A stretch of DNA of 38,382 nt from the NCBI RefSeq assembly GCF_028705895.1, contig NZ_JAQWCQ010000036.1, positions 1 to 38,382 of the forward strand. Direction: 5' to 3'. Source of the stretch: Massilibacteroides sp. (GTDB lineage Bacteria > Bacteroidota > Bacteroidia > Bacteroidales > Tannerellaceae). The translations under genes were made by a program, and so were the position numbers. The notes under the pieces are model-generated. The model ran no database searches, was not told where the DNA came from, and worked only from the letters and a program-made list of their open reading frames with translations. Shown here piece by piece: positions 33,994 through 38,382 of this stretch. Position 1 is the stretch's first letter. The number at the start of each line of letters is the position of its first letter.

Positions 33994-34823
33994 TCTTCCT
34001 CTACCAACGCTGCCGCTCCTAATATTGCAATATCCGGATTGGTTGAAATACGTATCTGTAGTTTCTCAATAGATTTGGGATACGGAAAGTCTGTCATTGC
34101 CTCTTTCATCGCTTGTTCAAACAATGGAAAAGCAGCAGTAATACCTCCTCCAAAAATAATTGCTTCCGGGTCGTATGATAACACAATTGCTTCAACCAAA
34201 CGTCCCATATGTCTGCCGAACTCATTCCATATAGTTATCGCCTCAGAATTCTTGTTCATTGCTTTTTCGGCGGCCTCTTTTCCTGTCGTGTTATAGTGTG
34301 TTTTAAAAAACATACTGCCACAATAATCTTCTAACGTAGCATCTAAATAGGGCAAACATCCTATTTCGCCTGCACCGGTATTACTTCCCCCGTATAGATG
34401 GTTATTAATAATTATCCCGGCTCCTACACCTGTTCCTAAGGTTACGCCGACCAGGTGTTTGAATGAGCGACCTTCTCCGATTTTTTTCTCTCCCAGCGTA
34501 AAACAGTTTGAGTCATTATTAATATAAACCGGTATTCTGAATTCAGATTCGAGTATATCTTTTAACGGCACTTCTACCCAGGAAGGAATATTTGCAACAT
34601 TGTACACAATCCCGGTTTCACTATCCAGAACAGAAGGGACACCAACACCTATACCACGCGTTTCTGGAGTGATTACTCTCTGTATCTGTGCTTTCAGGTA
34701 AGACAATGACTCGTCTAACGACATTTGTCCGGGACTCGGTTCTATTATTTTGTTTATTAATTTCCCATCAACGAGTTGTCCGAGGCGAACATTTGTTCCT
34801 CCTAAGTCTATTCCAAGTATCAT
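33990..34823 (-). CDS. ROK-family sugar kinase (glucokinase/NAG kinase type)
   Basis: A 277-residue kinase. The phosphate loop is GIDLGGTNVRLG near the N-terminus, the sugar-binding region is NVANIPSWVEVPLK and NNDSNCF, and the second ATP motif is GTGVGAGIIINNHLYGG. The zinc-type motif of many ROK repressors/kinases (CxCGxxGC) is absent; GAGEIGCLP occupies its start. There is no helix-turn-helix, so this is an enzyme and not a repressor. It resembles RokA of Bacteroides, which phosphorylates glucose and N-acetylglucosamine. It could supply the kinase step of sialic acid salvage. Confidence 0.9.
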   Translation of the reverse strand: MILGIDLGGTNVRLGQLVDGKLINKIIEPSPGQMSLDESLSYLKAQIQRVITPETRGIGVGVPSVLDSETGIVYNVANIPSWVEVPLKDILESEFRIPVYINNDSNCFTLGEKKIGEGRSFKHLVGVTLGTGVGAGIIINNHLYGGSNTGAGEIGCLPYLDATLEDYCGSMFFKTHYNTTGKEAAEKAMNKNSEAITIWNEFGRHMGRLVEAIVLSYDPEAIIFGGGITAAFPLFEQAMKEAMTDFPYPKSIEKLQIRISTNPDIAILGAAALVEED

Positions 34824-34932
34824 AGCACCATCAGATTTATTATTTTATACAAAGAAAAGCCTTTTTTTGTATGCATAAACAGAAATAACAGGCTTAATCG
34901 AAAAAAATGTTATCATATACACGGTTATTATT

Positions 34933-34940
34933 TATATTTG
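34933..34940 (+). promoter_or_regulatory. Predicted -7 box before the BadF-type kinase
   Basis: TATATTTG matches the TAnnTTTG box and lies 22 bases before the ATG at 34963. A -33 TTTG at the usual distance is not evident. Confidence 0.45.
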
Positions 34941-34962
34941 TCTTTCTAAAGTAAATAGACGT

Positions 34963-35799
34963 ATGAATTTGATTGCCGAGAGTGGCTCAACAAGAGCGGA
35001 ATGGGTACTTGTGGAAAACAACATCGTATTACAGCGGGTTTTCACAGAAGGGATTAATCCTTACTTTCAAAACAGGAGGGAGATTAGTCGTGCTGTGCGA
35101 CTCAATCTACCTGAAAACTTTTTTAAACGAAAAATAGAGCATGTATTCTTTTACGGTGCGGGCTGTAATTCCGAAGAAAAAAAAGGTATTCTTTCCGCAT
35201 CACTTGTTGCTCAGTTTAAAACGCCTATTACTGTACAAAGTGATTTACTTGCAGCTGCCCGGGGATTATTTAAGAGCGAAGCCGGAATAGCCTGTATTTT
35301 AAGTTCAGGTTCAAACTCTTGTTTTTATGATGGAACTGAGATTGTAAAGAATGTAAGACCGGCCGGTTATATACTGGGAGACGAAGGAAGTGAATCGGTA
35401 TTAGGAAAGCGATTTCTTGCTGATGTACTTAAAGAAGTTGCTCCTTGGCGGCTTACAAAAGATTTCTATGATAAGTTCCGTATCACGCCCGACAATGTAT
35501 TAGACTCGGTATATAACAGTTCCTTCCCGAGTCGCTTTCTATCCACTGTTTCTTATTTTCTGGATAGTTATTTAGATAATGAATACGTCTATGGGTTATT
35601 TACTGAAAATCTCAGAGCCTTTTTCAGTCGAAGTGTTTGTCAATATGATTATAAGAAATATCCGATACGTTTTGTTGGTTCTTTTGCGTCCAAGCATTCC
35701 GAGATACTCCAGGATGTAGCGCGCGAATACGGCATAAAGATCGACCTTATATTGGAAAGCCCTATGTCTGGACTTATCGAGTATCACGCTGACTTTTAA
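34963..35799 (+). CDS. BadF/BadG-type ATPase, likely N-acetylglucosamine-type kinase
   Basis: A 278-residue protein of the ASKHA fold. It starts with a phosphate-loop-like AESGSTRAEWVLVE. Later motifs are FFYGAGC, SDLLAAARGLF, ACILSSGSNSCFYDG and GYILGDEGSES, and the C-terminal FVGSFASKHSEIL. This matches the BadF/BadG/BcrA family branch that includes N-acetylglucosamine and N-acetylmuramate kinases. The divergent neighbour is a ROK kinase, so both may feed amino sugars into central metabolism. The substrate is inferred. Confidence 0.85.
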   Translation: MNLIAESGSTRAEWVLVENNIVLQRVFTEGINPYFQNRREISRAVRLNLPENFFKRKIEHVFFYGAGCNSEEKKGILSASLVAQFKTPITVQSDLLAAARGLFKSEAGIACILSSGSNSCFYDGTEIVKNVRPAGYILGDEGSESVLGKRFLADVLKEVAPWRLTKDFYDKFRITPDNVLDSVYNSSFPSRFLSTVSYFLDSYLDNEYVYGLFTENLRAFFSRSVCQYDYKKYPIRFVGSFASKHSEILQDVAREYGIKIDLILESPMSGLIEYHADF

Positions 35800-35833
35800 T
35801 CAAAAAAACAGTTTATTCTAATACTATTATTCC

Positions 35834-36604
35834 ATGAAACGCAGAAATTTTATTAAAGCAGCCGGACTAATGGCTACAGTTCCCGCAATAGAGTCTATTG
35901 CATCCGTTCAATCATCACTTGCTAAAGAAAAAGAAATATACGAATGGCGTATTTATACACTGACTGGCAATGGTGCAGAGTTAGATGCATTTTATAAAGA
36001 TTCATTGATTCCCGCCTATAATTCGTTTAAGATTAAAGTAGGAGCTTTTACTCTTTATAAGAAAGAAAACGAAGAGAAACGTTTCTACATGTTTATCTAT
36101 CCGAATATTAGCACATATAAAATGGTAAAAAAGGAATTATGGAAAAATGAAACCTTTCGGAAAGCAGCACAGCCGTTTTATGATTCATCTGCCGTTAATC
36201 CTGTTTACAAAGAGTTTGAGACTTTCCTATGCGAAGCTTTTGATAAGATCCCTCAGCTATTAACCCCGGACAGAAATCGTACTTTGTTCGAGTTCCGCAA
36301 TTATAAAAGTCCGAATGAGGAAGCCAACCAACGAAAGGTAAGGATGTTTAATGTAGATGAAATAGCAATTTTCGACAAAGTCGGGATCAATTCCGTTTGT
36401 TACGGTGAGGTATTGGCAGGACCTCGCATGCCATCTCTTATTTACTTAACCTGGTATAAAGATATCGACACCCGTAATCTGGCATGGAAAAAATTTGTGG
36501 AACATCCGGATTGGTTACGCATCAAAGGCTTACCGGAATATGCAAATACAGCAACAGACAATAAGAATATCTTATTATCCCCTTTGTATTACTCACAGAT
36601 CTGA
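35834..36604 (+). CDS. NIPSNAP-family protein with twin-arginine-like signal
   Basis: A 256-residue exported protein. The N-terminus MKRRNFIKAAGLMATVPA looks like a twin-arginine signal. Two NIPSNAP repeats of the dimeric alpha-beta barrel type follow: one starts YEWRIYTLTGNGAELDAFYKD (about 36), the other LFEFRNYKSPNEEANQRKV (about 150). The second half ends in VYGE/LAGPR and WLRIKGLPEYAN-type strands. The family's chemistry is unclear. The gene follows the BadF-type kinase by 34 bases and may share its transcript. Confidence 0.88.
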   Translation: MKRRNFIKAAGLMATVPAIESIASVQSSLAKEKEIYEWRIYTLTGNGAELDAFYKDSLIPAYNSFKIKVGAFTLYKKENEEKRFYMFIYPNISTYKMVKKELWKNETFRKAAQPFYDSSAVNPVYKEFETFLCEAFDKIPQLLTPDRNRTLFEFRNYKSPNEEANQRKVRMFNVDEIAIFDKVGINSVCYGEVLAGPRMPSLIYLTWYKDIDTRNLAWKKFVEHPDWLRIKGLPEYANTATDNKNILLSPLYYSQI

Positions 36605-36619
36605 AAGGGATTCGTAAAT

Positions 36620-37459
36620 TTATATAATTTCAGAAATAGCCGCTTCCCAACCGATGATGGCTGCTTTACGGGTAAGCCCCCAACGATAACCTCCCGGTTC
36701 TCCCGACGAACGGATAACTCGATGGCAAGGTATCAAATATGCGATAGGGTTTTCTCCGATGGCCGTCCCGACTGCCCGCGATGCGTTAGGATTATCCAAC
36801 TTTGAAGCGATATTTCCGTAGGTTGTCAATTGTCCAATCGGAATATCTAACAATGTTTTCCAAACCTTCAGTTGAAAATCGGTTCCTTTCAGATGTAATT
36901 TTATTTCGCTCAACTTTCTCCAATCCTGCGTAAATATAACGATGGCATTCTGTTGTATCGTATCTACCACTTGTTGGTATCGGGCGTTAGGGAATTTTTT
37001 CTGTAAATTGCCGAAAGCGTCCTGTCTTTCTTCTGCAAATGCCATATGGCAGAGTCCTTTCGATGTAGCTGCGACGATAATTTCGCCAAAAGGGCTTTCC
37101 GCAAAACTATAATTAATGGAAAGGTTTTCGCCTCCGTTTTTATATTCACCCGGAGTCATACCTTCTATATTAACAAATAGATCATGCAAACGACTCGTAC
37201 CTGAAAGGCCTGTTTCATAAGCAGTCTCAGACAAGGAAGATCTCTTTAAGATTTGTTTGGCATGTTCAATGCTTATATATTGGAGAAATTTCTTTGGACT
37301 AACGCCTGCCCAAACCGTAAATAATCGTTGGAAGTGAGCCGGACTCAAAGAAATATGGTGAGCGATTTCGTCCAATGTCGGCTGAGATTTGAAATTCTCC
37401 CTAATATATTCGATTGCCTCGGCAATACGATTATAATCAAGCATTTTTTGCGTGTTCAT
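36620..37459 (-). CDS. AraC-type domain fused to O6-methylguanine-DNA methyltransferase (Ada-like)
   Basis: A 279-residue protein. Residues about 10-105 form an AraC helix-turn-helix domain (LDEIAHHISLSPAHFQRLF, then ETGLSGTSRLHDLF). Residues about 115-275 are the DNA repair transferase with the acceptor cysteine in LIPCHRVIRSSG (Cys245). It repairs O6-methylguanine by transferring the methyl group to itself. The start at ATG 37459 (MNTQKMLDYNR) is chosen; a longer frame to 37633 overlaps the next gene and has no family likeness. It lacks the N-terminal zinc methyl-sensing domain of E. coli Ada, but a small gene with an Ada-type zinc domain lies 67 bases upstream. Confidence 0.93.
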   Translation of the reverse strand: MNTQKMLDYNRIAEAIEYIRENFKSQPTLDEIAHHISLSPAHFQRLFTVWAGVSPKKFLQYISIEHAKQILKRSSLSETAYETGLSGTSRLHDLFVNIEGMTPGEYKNGGENLSINYSFAESPFGEIIVAATSKGLCHMAFAEERQDAFGNLQKKFPNARYQQVVDTIQQNAIVIFTQDWRKLSEIKLHLKGTDFQLKVWKTLLDIPIGQLTTYGNIASKLDNPNASRAVGTAIGENPIAYLIPCHRVIRSSGEPGGYRWGLTRKAAIIGWEAAISEII

Positions 37460-37526
37460 CGCTTTTATTTTATAATTATACAGCAAATGTACAACCAGAG
37501 AAACGGAAAAGAAACCCGAATCATGC

Positions 37527-37796
37527 TTACTTTTTATGCTTCGCTTTCCATTCTGCGTACTTTTCAGACATACAAACCGCACATGGACGATAACCTGCTG
37601 CAATTGCTGTTTGCTCGTCGATAAAGAAAACACGATGTTTTACATATCCACCTTTAGCTATCGCCCGTAAGGCTGCCGGACAATCTAATCGTCCATACAA
37701 TTTACTCCTTTTATATCCACCCAGCATTCCGGGAATAGGGCTTTTATAAGTTTTTCCTTGCGCATTTATCAATGTATATATTTTCTCTTTCATCAT
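37527..37796 (-). CDS. Small protein with Ada-type metal-binding domain
   Basis: An 89-residue protein of the Ada metal-binding family. The recognisable part is LDCPAALRAIAKGGYVKHRV followed by FFIDEQTAIAAGYRPCAVCM: one upstream cysteine and a CxxC. Ada itself uses four cysteines, so binding here must use another ligand, possibly the nearby histidine. Its ATG overlaps the stop of the upstream DUF1848 fragment (ATGA type), so the two are coupled, and it precedes the AraC-MGMT gene in the same direction. Whether it senses methyl damage is unknown. Confidence 0.85.
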   Translation of the reverse strand: MMKEKIYTLINAQGKTYKSPIPGMLGGYKRSKLYGRLDCPAALRAIAKGGYVKHRVFFIDEQTAIAAGYRPCAVCMSEKYAEWKAKHKK

Positions 37797-38260
37797 TTTT
37801 TTATCGTTAGAATAGAGTCCGAATCAGGATTGGTTTTCTGCATATTAGAACGGACCTGTTCATGAGAAGTATTAGCGTAACAATAGGTACAATAGTGGGC
37901 ACAAGTAGTATAGCATCCTACATCCTTACTATATACACATCCACACCATTTACGTTGATTGCGGTCTTTCAGTTGCCTACGTTGAGTTTCGGTACGTGTA
38001 TCCTCTCCAAATAATCCCTGTTTATATCCAATAAATGACATCAGTTTCGTATCCTCTCTAAAAACCCGAATCATCAACTCGTCGTCAATACATTTATTAT
38101 GTTCGATTTCGTACTGGGTAAGATCGATATCTTCGGCACAAGTTGCCATTCTGAATGCAGGATTTATTTTCTTCCAATGTTGCGACATCACTTGAAGTCC
38201 CTCTGCTATTTCATGTTTTTTATCTATAGTAAATTCAGCAAGATGAATATTTTCTTTCAC
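37793..38260 (-). CDS. DUF1848 protein, C-terminal half only
   Basis: A 155-residue piece of a DUF1848 protein. The diagnostic end is present: FRMATCAEDIDLTQYEIEHNKCIDD, then RKWCGCVYSKDVG and the cysteine cluster CAHYCTYCYANTS, which recalls iron-sulfur binding. Full-length members are about 280-310 residues and begin with a SASRRTDIPAFY-type motif, which is missing. The frame is open upstream to the window end, but that DNA reads as an intergenic region with a hairpin and -7 box, so GTG 38260 is the best visible start and the gene is probably truncated. Partial function is possible. Confidence 0.7.
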   Translation of the reverse strand: MKENIHLAEFTIDKKHEIAEGLQVMSQHWKKINPAFRMATCAEDIDLTQYEIEHNKCIDDELMIRVFREDTKLMSFIGYKQGLFGEDTRTETQRRQLKDRNQRKWCGCVYSKDVGCYTTCAHYCTYCYANTSHEQVRSNMQKTNPDSDSILTIKK

Positions 38261-38283
38261 TACTGACCGACTAAAATTTGCAT

Positions 38284-38315
38284 AAAAAAAGGCTACTCCC
38301 TTTCGGTTTCGCCTT
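38284..38315 (-). terminator. Terminator-like hairpin upstream of the DUF1848 fragment
   Basis: On the - strand, AAGGC and GCCTT enclose an inner CC-GAAA-GG tetraloop stem, followed by a run of seven T's in all. It points toward the DUF1848 fragment and lies 24 bases before its GTG. It may end an upstream gene outside the window or act as an attenuator. Confidence 0.6.
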
Positions 38316-38321
38316 AGGTGT

Positions 38322-38352
38322 GTAATTTTGTTGTTCCACCAATAAAAATTAC
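38322..38352 (-). repeat. Inverted repeat near the window end
   Basis: GTAATTTT (38322-38329) and AAAATTAC (38345-38352) are perfect 8-base arms with a 15-base loop. Together with the following terminator-like hairpin it would make a structured RNA of about 70 bases. Confidence 0.45.
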
Positions 38353-38360
38353 CACATGGG

Positions 38361-38368
38361 CAAAAGTA
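38361..38368 (-). promoter_or_regulatory. Predicted -7 box at the window end
   Basis: On the - strand TACTTTTG matches TAnnTTTG exactly. The -33 element would fall outside the window. Transcription would begin near 38354, just at the inverted repeat. Confidence 0.5.
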
Positions 38369-38382
38369 GTGATAAAAGATTA

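Noticed and set aside
37460-37633. Longer N-terminus for the AraC-MGMT gene
   Set aside because: The extra 58 residues overlap the small zinc-domain gene and have no resemblance to the family; ATG 37459 fits.
1-38382. CRISPR array, tRNA, rRNA, integrase or insertion sequence
   Set aside because: No regular direct repeats, tRNA-like cloverleaf or transposase/integrase motifs were seen on either strand.

Overview
The window is chromosomal DNA of a gut Bacteroidales bacterium, most likely Parabacteroides or a close relative (the genus is inference). The signs are two SusC/SusD pairs, an ECF sigma/FecR switch, a sialic acid utilisation operon, lipoprotein signals of Bacteroidetes type, -7 boxes of the TAnnTTTG type, and a dapB-lepB-lepB2-wbqC block. 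There is no rRNA, tRNA, CRISPR array, integrase or recognisable transposase.

Region 1 (1-2770) is the tail of an arsenic resistance operon on the + strand: arsC with a frameshifted start, an ArsF-like lipoprotein, an ArsG-like permease, and one long ORF joining an ArsE-like thioredoxin domain to the arsenite methyltransferase ArsM. Sampled lines are richer in G+C than the following DNA, and the segment ends against the stub of a secreted-protein gene, so it looks like an insertion.

Region 2 (2768-6090, - strand) is a damaged cobalamin locus. A clear B12 riboswitch with its promoter leads into a cell-surface protein gene interrupted by an in-frame stop, an unrecognised cysteine-containing secreted protein, a terminator, and the 25-codon stub. 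No B12 receptor remains in the window.

Region 3 (6376-14825, + strand) is a sulfated-glycan locus: ECF sigma factor, FecR-type anti-sigma, a SusC transducer with an STN domain, SusD, and a serine-type sulfatase. It ends at a strong bidirectional terminator.

Region 4 (14946-26441, - strand) is a sialic acid operon read in the order FadR-type regulator, mutarotase/epimerase (NanM type), sialic acid lyase (NanA type), SusC, SusD, sialidase-like protein, GH33 sialidase and MFS transporter. A perfect palindrome fitting the FadR-family operator pattern lies on the predicted promoter. Together regions 3 and 4 suggest sulfate and sialic acid removal from mucin-type glycans, uptake, and cleavage to ManNAc and pyruvate.

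Region 5 (26989-38382) is mostly housekeeping: dapB, an active signal peptidase I followed by a paralogue lacking both catalytic residues, a WbqC-like protein, ribF, an M20 deacetylase, a flippase, a ROK sugar kinase, a BadF-type kinase, a NIPSNAP protein with a twin-arginine-like signal, an AraC-MGMT fusion with a separate Ada-type zinc domain gene, and the C-terminal half of a DUF1848 protein. The two kinases could finish amino-sugar salvage started by the sialic acid operon; this is inference.
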